Below the pieces are notes generated by a model, which saw only the letters and a program-made list of their open reading frames with translations, had not been told where the DNA came from and searched no databases. Shown piece by piece: positions 46,516 to 54,613 of a DNA stretch of 64,000 nt. This DNA is from Candidatus Poribacteria bacterium (GTDB lineage Bacteria > Poribacteria > WGA-4E > WGA-3G): assembly GCA_026706025.1 (NCBI GenBank), contig JAPOZO010000031.1:1-64000 (forward strand). Direction: 5' to 3'. The stretch's first letter is position 1, and each line of letters opens with the position of its first letter. The translations under genes and the position numbers were made by a program.

Positions 46516-48099
46516 TTACCGCCGTGAAAGGTAAGGGACGAGTCCTTCAAGCACTTGCGGTAAATCGTCACAAGGTACATTTTCCAATACTTTGGGCGCG
46601 ACTTTCGGGTTTGCACCAGCATCTCCTTTGAGGAACACGTCCACCGCATCGGTAACAACACCATCAATCTTAATTCTCTTACCAAGCAGTCCAATATCAG
46701 CGGCAGCGTGATTGCCACACCCGTTCGGACAGCCAGACCAATGTATCGTGAGCGGTTTCGTATTGCCAAGCCTCGCTTCCAAATGCCGGATCGCTTCCAT
46801 CGCGCGTTCTTTCGTTTCAATCAGTGAGAAGTGGCAGTAGTCGATACCTGTGCAACTCACCATACCGCGCATGACTTCCGAAGGATCATAGCGGAGTTCG
46901 TGTAGGAGCGGTTCTGCGGTTAATTCTCCGAGCTTTGCGTCCGGTACGTTGGTAATAATCAGGTTCTGTCCCTGCGTGAGACGGATATCGCCGTTGCCAT
47001 ATTCCTCCGCGAGCCGAGCGACCTCGAAAAGTTGTGTTGTCGTAATACGTCCGACAGGGACAACAAGCCCGACGTAGTTGAGATGTGGCTGTTTCTGTGA
47101 GAAGATACCGGTATGGTCAGTCTTCTTCTTCCCGCGCGCATCTTTACCCGCCCTCAGGAGCGGTTGTTTTCTATGCCGACGACTTTCTAATTCTTCCCGG
47201 AATTTTTCTACACCCCAGTCTGCAATCAGAAAAGCGAGGCGAGATTTATTACGAGCCGTCCGAGGTCCGTGATCTCGAAAAATTAGCGTAATATCCGCAC
47301 ACAAAACCGAGGCTTCCTCAGGGATAATAAACACATCAAGTGGTTGTGCCAGTGTGTACCCCCCAGACCCCATCTTTCCGCCAACAGCGACGTTAAAGCC
47401 TTTTGTCTCCTGACCATCAATCTCCTTTACCGCAGGCGTAAGCGCGATGTCTTGTGAGGCGGTATGCGTACAGTTATCCAAACATCCCGTGATACCGACA
47501 TTAAACTTGCGTGGAATATCGGTGAATTCCTTGTTGCCGACAATGAGGTTCGTGAATTCCCTGCCGACATGCGAAGCGTCAAACAATTCGTTCGGCGTTA
47601 ACCCAGCGACGGGGCACCCAATTACACCGCGAATGTTATCGAAACCGGTTTGGAGTGAACCTAAACCGACCGCTTCCAGCCGATTCCAGATGTGCTGAAC
47701 ATTTTCAATCGTGAAACCGCGGAGCTGTATCTGCTGACGCGTCGTGAGATCCACAAATCCCGGTCCGTGTGCCTCACTGATTTCAGCGATGGCGCGGAAC
47801 TGTTCGGCGTTGCTAAAACCGCTGGACATGCGGAGCCGCATCATAAATGCCCCAGGGGTCTGTTTTCGGTAAAAGACACCTACCCATTTGAGTCGGTCGC
47901 GTTCGTTTGCCGGAATAGATTCCCAACCGTTCCGAATGTAGTTCGGAATGTCGTTGATCACCTCAAGCCCGTTTTTTTCTTGTTTGAGGACCTCTGCGGC
48001 GTTTATCTTGGGCTTCCTTTTTTTCGCAGCCGCCGTTGGTGCTGAACGCACCTTTCGACTTGCAGGAATAACTTTCTTTTTTGATCTTGATTCGTTCAC
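46516..48099 (-). CDS. nirA: Ferredoxin-type nitrite reductase
   Basis: NirA reduces nitrite to ammonia with siroheme and an Fe4S4 cluster, using ferredoxin. The start is GTG at 48099 (VNESRSKKK), seven bases after AAGGAGG; a longer frame from 48129 contains that ribosome site. This gives 527 residues. Cluster/siroheme cysteines are in VSCTGIDYCHF and SGCPNGCGNH (C426, C432, C467, C471 in the longer count). Substrate region signatures TTRQQIQLRG and GITGCLDNCTH are present. It is the first gene after a leader with a terminator. Confidence 0.9.
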   Translation of the reverse strand: MNESRSKKKVIPASRKVRSAPTAAAKKRKPKINAAEVLKQEKNGLEVINDIPNYIRNGWESIPANERDRLKWVGVFYRKQTPGAFMMRLRMSSGFSNAEQFRAIAEISEAHGPGFVDLTTRQQIQLRGFTIENVQHIWNRLEAVGLGSLQTGFDNIRGVIGCPVAGLTPNELFDASHVGREFTNLIVGNKEFTDIPRKFNVGITGCLDNCTHTASQDIALTPAVKEIDGQETKGFNVAVGGKMGSGGYTLAQPLDVFIIPEEASVLCADITLIFRDHGPRTARNKSRLAFLIADWGVEKFREELESRRHRKQPLLRAGKDARGKKKTDHTGIFSQKQPHLNYVGLVVPVGRITTTQLFEVARLAEEYGNGDIRLTQGQNLIITNVPDAKLGELTAEPLLHELRYDPSEVMRGMVSCTGIDYCHFSLIETKERAMEAIRHLEARLGNTKPLTIHWSGCPNGCGNHAAADIGLLGKRIKIDGVVTDAVDVFLKGDAGANPKVAPKVLENVPCDDLPQVLEGLVPYLSRR

Positions 48100-48162
48100 C
48101 TTTGAACCTCCTTCAGAAATAAATGGCATTCAAACGGATACATAACCTGAATATAAAGACAG

Positions 48163-48210
48163 AAAAAAAGGCATCTATCGGCAAGCACAATGCTTCGCCA
48201 AATAGACACC
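48163..48210 (-). terminator. Leader terminator (attenuator) upstream of nirA
   Basis: Read on the minus strand, GGTGTCTAT and ATAGATGCC form a 9-base stem (two G-U pairs) enclosing a second paired segment GGCGAAGC/GCTTGCC, followed by seven T (48169-48163). This is a textbook intrinsic terminator about 65 bases before the nirA start. A competing hairpin AGACACAGGTGTCT (48217-48204) uses its 5' arm, and GTCTGGAACCAGAC (48227-48214) competes with that one. This gives a switchable leader. The adjacent gene encodes an ANTAR RNA-binding regulator. Confidence 0.85.
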
Positions 48211-48261
48211 TGTGTCTGGTTCCAGACCGTCTTTGGTTGGAATCGTCGTTATTATCTATTA

Positions 48262-48299
48262 TGCCTAATAACACAAAACATATTCATCTGTATTAGGCA
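48262..48299 (-). promoter_or_regulatory. Upstream leader hairpin of the nirA transcript
   Basis: TGCCTAATA and TATTAGGCA pair as a perfect 9-base stem with a 20-base loop. It lies between the regulator gene and the attenuator. It could be part of the ANTAR target region, but the usual hexanucleotide loops were not clearly found. Confidence 0.5.
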
Positions 48300-48376
48300 A
48301 AATCGGTAATTCTCATGTGTACGTTTCGTTCATCCTTGAACATACGTACTTTCAAAGCGGAAATGGATATATCCGC

Positions 48377-48979
48377 CTATAATTTATTTGTCAACACTTC
48401 TGCAACCGACAGAATATCCTGCGAGACTTCTGCGAGCCGCTTTCTGCGATTCATCGCCATTTTTCGTAAAATTTGATACGCCTGCGCTTCATTACAGCCA
48501 CGTTGCTGGGCGACAAGCTCCTTTGCACGTTCAATGATTTTGCGTTCAGCAAGGTTTGTTTTTGTCTTTTCGAGTTCCTCTTGCAATGCCCGGAATTCAT
48601 AAAATCGAGCGATGGCTGCCTCGATGATCGTTTTAACTCTGGCACCGGTGAGTTTCCCGACCGCATACGCCGACACACCCGCACGTGTCGCCGCCTGAAT
48701 CGTCTCCGACCGTTCATCGCGCGAAAACATGACCGTCGGACACGGATAGTCCTCATGAAGTGCCGCAACCCAATCGAGTATTGCGTGCCCCGGAAAATCG
48801 ACACCGATCAGTATGATGTCCGGCTTTATGCGTGAGACTTGATCCGCCAAACCTTCCTGTAGACGCAGCGGCACAGCGACGTTGTACCGACTCGCTTCCA
48901 GAATTTGGACTAACGAAGTTGCACGCTCTGGGTTGTTATCAATGATTAAAACGCTCGGTGTTGTGGTGCTTGCTCCCAT
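48377..48979 (-). CDS. nasT: NasT-like ANTAR antiterminator
   Basis: The 200-residue protein starts at ATG 48979 (MGASTTTPS), with GAAGGG upstream; a longer TTG frame from 49027 is less likely. It has a receiver-like domain (SVLIIDNNPERATSLV, VDFPGHAILDWV, VMFSRDERSETIQAATRAGVSAY) and a C-terminal ANTAR domain (ERKIIERAKELVAQQRGCNEAQAYQILRKMAMNRRKR). The phospho-acceptor position reads ILIGVDFPG, with G where a receiver has D, so it is a pseudo-receiver. NasT proteins bind leader RNA to block termination in nitrate genes. No NasS partner is in the window. Confidence 0.82.
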   Translation of the reverse strand: MGASTTTPSVLIIDNNPERATSLVQILEASRYNVAVPLRLQEGLADQVSRIKPDIILIGVDFPGHAILDWVAALHEDYPCPTVMFSRDERSETIQAATRAGVSAYAVGKLTGARVKTIIEAAIARFYEFRALQEELEKTKTNLAERKIIERAKELVAQQRGCNEAQAYQILRKMAMNRRKRLAEVSQDILSVAEVLTNKL

Positions 48980-49268
48980 CTGCGACCCTTCCGAAGTTAA
49001 TGCCTTGTAAATGTGCTGAAATGACAAGGCATGTTAACCTTACATATCAGCATTAGCAAGAACCTTGCCAAAAGTCCGAATTATTGATTTCCGTAGGGCG
49101 CGTAAGGTTTCTGGAAAATGAAAGCTGCAGAGAGCGTCCGCGGGGTGCGAATTTTTGCCTATTTTTTTAGCAGAATTTACGCGTATTTTCCTATTTTTTG
49201 GGCAATACAGAAAAAGAAGACTGGAAGATTGGAGGAAGAGAAAACCGGAAATGGGATTACAACGCCTT

Positions 49269-49937
49269 TCACGCGTTTACGCGTCGGACGGTGTAGATAG
49301 AAACTCGGTTAGTCCTTCCGTCCAACTTAACAGGATAAATAGATTTCTGATAGGTAAAGCCGTTGTCATTGAGCAATTTGAAAAATCCGATAGCGTTCTT
49401 TCGGTTTGGCTCGGAAAAGAGGGCAACACCGTTTGGGGTAAGGTAATCTTGAAGTAAAGTCGCAATCGGTTGCCAGTGGTGTTCTTCATAGATAACATCG
49501 GCGGCGAGAATATAGCGGAATTTGCAGTTGAAGCAGGGCGTATTCCAATCCATCTGGACGAAATCGGCTCTCTTTTCAACGCCGTTTTGTTCCGCGTTGT
49601 GGTGCGCGAAGCGGAGTGCTTCGCGTTCCGCGTCCGTGAAAACCACTTTCGCATCCATCCGACATGCGACAATTCCTGTGAGTCCAAACCCACACCCGAT
49701 CTCAAGAGTCGGTGCTTCTCTGAGTTGTGCGCCAAGTGTCTCTACATGGCGAGCAAGACCGATAGAAGATTCCCAGAGATAGGTCCAGTAAGGGAGATAG
49801 AGTTTACCTTCAGTGTCCTCTCGACTGAGTTGTTCGAGGAACCAATCGGGTTCTTCTATAAGTGTGAGTTGTACGCGACCGGTCTTCAACTTAACGACGG
49901 TACTTGTGAGGGGGTAGTCTCGTAATTGGGTGTCCAT
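49269..49937 (-). CDS. Class I methyltransferase (METTL21-like)
   Basis: The 222-residue protein has SAM-binding motif LEIGCGFGLTGIVACRM, acidic loop FTDAEREALRF, and ILAADVIYEEHHW followed by the distinctive ESSIGLARHVETL segment. These match the lysine-methyltransferase-like METTL21/Nnt1 group, which methylate proteins. Substrate unknown. It is upstream of the NasT-like gene on the same strand with about 240 bases between, and could be unrelated. Confidence 0.75.
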   Translation of the reverse strand: MDTQLRDYPLTSTVVKLKTGRVQLTLIEEPDWFLEQLSREDTEGKLYLPYWTYLWESSIGLARHVETLGAQLREAPTLEIGCGFGLTGIVACRMDAKVVFTDAEREALRFAHHNAEQNGVEKRADFVQMDWNTPCFNCKFRYILAADVIYEEHHWQPIATLLQDYLTPNGVALFSEPNRKNAIGFFKLLNDNGFTYQKSIYPVKLDGRTNRVSIYTVRRVNA

Positions 49938-50246
49938 TTCCGCTATGATACCCCAAAATCAAGTCGTATTCAAGAAAATTGTCCTGAAATATAGCACTTT
50001 ACTTGAAATTGGTTATAGAGTTGGAAGGGAAAAAGAAAGGGCAGCTACCTGTTGATATGATGGTGACACGAACGTGCTCGTTTCGGTTCTGTAAGGGAGT
50101 CGCGACCGGGAGTGCTTCGCAGTGAGAATTCCACAGAAACATGTCGGGATTGAAATCCCTCCTACGGCAAATCTGAAAAACTTGCACTTTAAGATATTTT
50201 GTTATATCATAATAGTATAAGGTGAAAGTGGAAGGATAACTGAGAA
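49938..50246. other. Spacer with weak promoter and palindromic words
   Basis: About 309 bases between divergent genes. A weak plus-strand promoter is TTGCAC (50182-50187), 17 bases, TATCAT (50205-50210). A short palindrome GGGATTGAAATCCC is at about 50143-50158. Nothing else was recognised. Confidence 0.4.
50182..50210 (+). promoter_or_regulatory. Probable promoter of the envelope export operon
   Basis: TTGCAC, 17 bases, TATCAT, placed 37 bases before the LolA-like ATG. The match is moderate. Confidence 0.5.
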
Positions 50247-51041
50247 ATGACGAAATTGAGAAATAAAACACAGAATAAATCGCGGGGTTTGAAGGTCTGG
50301 TTTTTGCTTGCGCTGACTGTTCCGGTTTGTGTGTTGGTGCAAGCCGATGAGCATGTTCCTGATGTTGAAACTATCGTCAAAAAGATTGATCAACTCTATC
50401 GGAGCGAGACAAGCCATGCCGAGATGGAGATGCACATCGTCACGCCACATTGGGAACGCACGCTCGCAATGACGGTTTGGACACAGGGGATGAACAAGAC
50501 TTTTATCCGAATTACGGCACCCAAGAAAGAACAGGGAGTCGCGACACTGCGTATCGGGAACGAGATGTGGAACTATCTGCCGAAGACAAACAAGACGATG
50601 AAGATCCCGCCATCAATGATGATGGGGTCGTGGATGGGTTCCGATTTTACGAATGACGACTTGGTCCGGGAGTCGTCGATGCTCGACGATTATACTTATC
50701 AGTACGTTACACCAGAAGACGCATCCGCGGATCATCTCTATGTCCAGCTGACACCAAAAGAGGATTCTCCAATCGTTTGGGGCAAGATTGTTGCCGCCGT
50801 GCAGTCCGACGATTATATACCGGTGTGGCAGCGGTTCTATGACGAGAAAGGGAACCTGATGCGAGTGATGAACTTCAAAGAGATCAAGACCTTTGGTGAC
50901 AAAATCGCGCCATCCCTGATGGAGATGATTCCACAGAACAAAGAAGGACACAAAACGGTTGTCCGATGGTTGAATGCAACTTTCGATTCGGACATCGACG
51001 ATAAAATCTTCACACGCCGAAATCTTCAGAGAAGAAGATAG
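50247..51041 (+). CDS. Outer-membrane lipoprotein-sorting protein (LolA-like fold)
   Basis: The 264-residue protein has a signal peptide (GLKVWFLLALTVPVCVLVQA at about residues 13-32) and then a LolA-like beta-sheet: YRSETSHAEMEMHIVTPHW, KKEQGVATLRIGNEMWNYLP, MMMGSWMGSDFTNDDLVRE and FYDEKGNLMRVMNFKEIKTF. It is the periplasmic partner of the FtsX-type permeases that follow. In other genomes this family is found with barrels and exporters of lipids or hydrophobic molecules. AAGGATAAC precedes the ATG. It is different from the lolA-like gene at 2864. Confidence 0.85.
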   Translation: MTKLRNKTQNKSRGLKVWFLLALTVPVCVLVQADEHVPDVETIVKKIDQLYRSETSHAEMEMHIVTPHWERTLAMTVWTQGMNKTFIRITAPKKEQGVATLRIGNEMWNYLPKTNKTMKIPPSMMMGSWMGSDFTNDDLVRESSMLDDYTYQYVTPEDASADHLYVQLTPKEDSPIVWGKIVAAVQSDDYIPVWQRFYDEKGNLMRVMNFKEIKTFGDKIAPSLMEMIPQNKEGHKTVVRWLNATFDSDIDDKIFTRRNLQRRR

Positions 51042-51048
51042 GTTAGAC

Positions 51049-51065
51049 GGCACGCGGCGCGTGCC
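51049..51065. repeat. REP-like palindrome (GGCACGC GGC GCGTGCC)
   Basis: A perfect 7-base stem in the 31-base gap between the LolA-like gene and the first permease; it overlaps the permease ribosome-site region. It matches the palindrome at 16344-16360. Confidence 0.65.
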
Positions 51066-51072
51066 TACTACT

Positions 51073-52287
51073 ATGATACTTAAGATTGCGTTTCGTAATA
51101 TCTTCCGCCAAAAACGGCGTACAATCCTTACCGCCCTCGCGATGATTGTCGGTTTTACGCTCTTATCGCTAACTATTGGCTTGTCCGACGGTGCGTATGG
51201 GAATATTATTGCGATGTTTACGCGCAACCGTATCGGACACATTCAGGTGCATCGCGACGGGTATCTCGATAAACCGTCGCTCTACAAAACGATCGACAAC
51301 ACCTCTGCTGTAGGTGAGACGATTCAGCGTATTGTAGGCGTTGAAGCGTGGACCCCACGTGTCTACGGGGCAGGACTCGGCTCGGTTGGTGAAAAGAGTA
51401 CAGGTGTACAAATCATTGGGGTTGATGTGGCACGTGAAACCGCAGCAACCCGTTTTGACCAAAAAGTCGTTGAAGGTAGGACACTCAGCGAAACGCCATC
51501 GCATGAGGCAGTTATTGGGAAAGGGTTGGCGAAAATTGTGTCTGCAACGGTTGACAGTGAAATTGTAATCGTTTCACAGGGGGCTGACGGTTCGATTGCG
51601 AACGACGTGTATAAAATCGTCGGTATCGCAGAGAGCGGAGACGACCTAACGGACCGCGTGGCGTGTTATCTGCACATTGAAGACGCTCAAGAATTGCTTG
51701 TGCTCGCCGAACGCGTTCACGAAATTGTTGTGATTGTCTCAAACATCAACCGGGTCAATAAAATTACGGGCGCAATCGAAACGCAACTCAATGATCCGAC
51801 GCTTGATGTAGCACCGTGGCAGGTGGTCGCCAAATCCTTTTATCGCGCCATGCGAACCGATCAACAAGGTGATATGATCGGTCGTCTGGTGATTATGCTG
51901 ATTGTTGCTATGGGTGTCCTCAATACAGTGCTGATGTCGGTGCTGGAACGGACGCGTGAATACGGTGTGCTGAAGGCAGTCGGGACAAAACCGGTGCAAA
52001 TCTTCTGGCTCGTCGTTTGCGAAGTGGTCATCATAGCACTGGGCAGTATCTGTGTTGGCGCGCTCCTTGGGGCCTTGATTAACTATCTGTTCTCTATATA
52101 CGGTTTCCCTTACCCTGAAGAAATTACCTATGGCGGCATGAAACTCAAGACGTTGTATGCTGAAGTCAACGTTCGATGTCTGGTTACTCCAGCTATCATC
52201 GTTATGTTATCAGCGACGATCTTCAGTCTGTTTCCTGCGATAAAAGCTGCGCGTATTATGCCTGCGAAGGCGATGCGGACACATTGA
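51073..52287 (+). CDS. FtsX-type ABC transporter permease, first
   Basis: The 404-residue protein starts at ATG 51073 (MILKIAFRNIFRQKRRTILTAL), a standard MacB/LolC/E opening; the open frame from 50974 is shadowed by the previous gene. It has a first membrane helix, a large periplasmic domain, and a C-terminal group of three helices with VLMSVLERTREYGVLKAVGTKPVQIFW. It pairs with the permease at 52503 and ATPase at 53836. Its role is to extract a lipid or lipoprotein from the inner membrane. Confidence 0.88.
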   Translation: MILKIAFRNIFRQKRRTILTALAMIVGFTLLSLTIGLSDGAYGNIIAMFTRNRIGHIQVHRDGYLDKPSLYKTIDNTSAVGETIQRIVGVEAWTPRVYGAGLGSVGEKSTGVQIIGVDVARETAATRFDQKVVEGRTLSETPSHEAVIGKGLAKIVSATVDSEIVIVSQGADGSIANDVYKIVGIAESGDDLTDRVACYLHIEDAQELLVLAERVHEIVVIVSNINRVNKITGAIETQLNDPTLDVAPWQVVAKSFYRAMRTDQQGDMIGRLVIMLIVAMGVLNTVLMSVLERTREYGVLKAVGTKPVQIFWLVVCEVVIIALGSICVGALLGALINYLFSIYGFPYPEEITYGGMKLKTLYAEVNVRCLVTPAIIVMLSATIFSLFPAIKAARIMPAKAMRTH

Positions 52288-52288
52288 T

Positions 52289-52504
52289 ATAGTTGTCAGT
52301 TATCAGTTATCAGTTAAGAGGTTTTCGGGGTATCCTAAAGTCTCTTTCTGATAACCGAACTGTTCTCACTGCGAAGCATGACGACTACTGAAAACTGATA
52401 ACTATTACACAGAAAAACCGAACTGTTCTCACTGCGAAGCATGACGACTACTGAAAACTGGAAGGTTTTTTTGAAAAAAAAACGAACTGACAACTGATAA
52501 CTAT
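52289..52504. repeat. MITE-like element between the two permease genes
   Basis: Left end ATAGTTGTCAGTTATCAGTT (52289-52308) and right end AACTGACAACTGATAACTAT (52485-52504) are inverted repeats. Inside, a 45-base direct repeat starting AACCGAACTGTTCTCACTGC occurs at 52353-52397 and 52416-52460. The right end overlaps the next ATG at 52503. It interrupts the spacing of a co-transcribed gene pair. Confidence 0.8.
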
Positions 52505-53732
52505 GTCTTGGATTTTAATTAAACTCGCTTGGCGAAATATCTTTCGGAATAAACGGCGTACGATTATTGCTGCAACAGCGATCGGCCTCGGTTTGGCTGC
52601 GCTGATTTTTGTTGATGCGTTAATGATCGGGATGACAGACAATATGGTGCGGACTGCCACTGCCTCTTTCCTCGGCGACGCGCAGATTCATCGGGCAGGT
52701 TTTCGAGACGTACAAGAGGTCTCATTGACGATTCAGGCACTTGACGAAGTAACGGAGAGTCTCGCTCAGGAAGGGATTGTCGAACATTTCACCCAAAGGG
52801 TACTTGCGCCAGGTATGATTACGTCTCCAGCGAATGTCAGTGCAATTGCGCTTGTGGGGGTTCATCCGCCGACAGAAAAATTTCTGTCCCAAATTGATGA
52901 TGCGATCACGGAAGGTGTCTATTTTGAAGGCGGTAGCAGCCGTGAGATCGTTATTGGTGCGAAACTTGCAGAAATCTTGGAAATTGGGCTTGGGGACCGA
53001 GTGGTCGTGACAGTCGCGCAAGCCGAAACCGGAGACCTCTCCCAAGAGATGTTCAGGATTTCCGGTATCTATTATTTTGCGAGTGAAGAAATGAACGCCG
53101 CCATGGCATTTGTTCGGATTGAAAAAGCACAAGAGATGCTCGCGATTGGGAACGCTGCACATGAAATCGCCATTAAATTTACTGCTCTTGCCTACTCGCA
53201 AGATCCAGCACTGCCGTTTTGGGAGGCGTATTCCCGACACGGCAACGAAGTCTTAAGTTGGACGGAACTGATGTCGCAATTAACAGCGATATTAGAAATG
53301 ACAAAATACAGCAAATACATCATGGGGGGCATCTTGTTTGTTTTGGTTGCCTTTGGAATTATCAACACGCTTTTTATGTCGTTGTACGAGCGGATGTTTG
53401 AGTTTGGTGTGTTACGTGCTGTCGGAACGCGTCCTTTCGGGATGGCACGCGTTATCTTGTTTGAAGCGGGTGCCTTAGCGATCGTGAGTATTGGGCTCGG
53501 GGCGACACTTGGATTTGTTTTGACAGCAGTTTTTGCGCATGTCGGAATTAATTATATAGGCATTGAATTTGCTGGCGTGACCGTACAGGAGTTCATCCGT
53601 CCGGTCATGACGGTTGAACAGTTCACTGCTTATCCGGTGTGGTTTTTTATTTTTACGATCATCGCTGGACTCTATCCGGCACGCTACACAGCGAAAATGT
53701 CGCCAGCAGCGGCAATGCGGCGGAGTTTTTAA
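52503..53732 (+). CDS. FtsX-type ABC transporter permease, second
   Basis: The 409-residue protein starts MSWILIKLAWRNIFRNKRRTI, and has the same layout as the first: one helix, a periplasmic domain, then three helices with TLFMSLYERMFEFGVLRAVGTRPFGMARV. The two permeases are homologous but not near-identical, as expected for a LolC/LolE-type heteropair. Its start lies in the right end of the repeat element, so no normal Shine-Dalgarno is present. The ATPase gene follows. Confidence 0.88.
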   Translation: MSWILIKLAWRNIFRNKRRTIIAATAIGLGLAALIFVDALMIGMTDNMVRTATASFLGDAQIHRAGFRDVQEVSLTIQALDEVTESLAQEGIVEHFTQRVLAPGMITSPANVSAIALVGVHPPTEKFLSQIDDAITEGVYFEGGSSREIVIGAKLAEILEIGLGDRVVVTVAQAETGDLSQEMFRISGIYYFASEEMNAAMAFVRIEKAQEMLAIGNAAHEIAIKFTALAYSQDPALPFWEAYSRHGNEVLSWTELMSQLTAILEMTKYSKYIMGGILFVLVAFGIINTLFMSLYERMFEFGVLRAVGTRPFGMARVILFEAGALAIVSIGLGATLGFVLTAVFAHVGINYIGIEFAGVTVQEFIRPVMTVEQFTAYPVWFFIFTIIAGLYPARYTAKMSPAAAMRRSF

Positions 53733-53835
53733 ATTTTTTACCTATGAAGTTCTCGCTCTGCTTTTTTCTACGTCAAAAGCGGGTTTTCGCTAAATTCAGA
53801 TCCAACTTGACAAAACAGTTTTTTAGGAAGTCACA

Positions 53836-54537
53836 ATGGAACAGGTACAGAACACAGATGTTATTGTTACAGCAGGTGTGACGAAGGTTTATGAAGCGGA
53901 TGGGATTCCTGTCAACGCGCTTAACGGGATCGATTTAACCATTCAGTCGAGGGAATTTACGGCACTGGTGGGGCCATCTGGTTCCGGCAAAACAACCTTT
54001 CTCAACATCATTTCCGGGTTGGATAACCCTACAGCAGGGAAAGTGTGGCTTGCGGGTAAGGTGCTATCGGAGATGAGTGGCAACGAACTCTCTGACTTTC
54101 GGCGTGATAACATCGGATTCATCTTTCAGGCTTACAACCTGATACCTGTGCTGACAGTCGAGGAAAACGTTGAGTACATCATGCTCTTGGCGGGTGTCCC
54201 GAAAGCGGAGCGGCACGAGCGGGTTATCGCAATGCTTGAAACGGTCGGGTTGAAGGGGGTTGCCGACCGAAAACCGACGCAGCTTTCAGGTGGACAGCAA
54301 CAGCGCGTCGCTATCGCACGTGCGATGGTCTCTGAACCTGAGATTATCCTTGCCGATGAACCAACAGCGAATCTCGACTCGAAAACGGGTGCCGATCTGC
54401 TTGAGATGATGCGTCACCTCAATGAAGAAACGGGTATGACGTTCATCTTCTCGACCCATGATCCGATGGTGATGGAGAGTGCAACGCGTCTGATTACGCT
54501 TCGCGACGGGCGGGTAGATACGGATGAGACGAAATAA
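53836..54537 (+). CDS. LolD/MacB-type ABC ATPase
   Basis: The 233-residue protein has Walker [14 protein letters not shown]-loop [18 protein letters not shown] (typical of the MacB/LolD group), signature [14 protein letters not shown], Walker [17 protein letters not shown] with catalytic E, and H-loop STHDPMV. It powers the two upstream permeases. AGGAAG precedes the ATG. Genes are ordered permease-permease-ATPase with a barrel gene next. Confidence 0.92.
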   Translation: MEQVQNTDVIVTAGVTKVYEADGIPVNALNGIDLTIQSREFTALVGPSGSGKTTFLNIISGLDNPTAGKVWLAGKVLSEMSGNELSDFRRDNIGFIFQAYNLIPVLTVEENVEYIMLLAGVPKAERHERVIAMLETVGLKGVADRKPTQLSGGQQQRVAIARAMVSEPEIILADEPTANLDSKTGADLLEMMRHLNEETGMTFIFSTHDPMVMESATRLITLRDGRVDTDETK

Positions 54538-54538
54538 T

Positions 54539-54594
54539 AGTTGTCAGTTGTCAGTTTTAATAGTTTTCAGTTTTCGGTTATCAGTTATCAGTTA
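54539..54594. repeat. GTCAGTT/ATCAGTT repeat tract
   Basis: GTTGTCAGTTGTCAGTTTTA followed by TTTCAGTTTTCGGTTATCAG and more copies, directly after the ATPase gene. Related to the tracts at 26653 and 52289. Confidence 0.6.
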
Positions 54595-54613
54595 AGAAAA
54601 ATAAGAATTTCTG

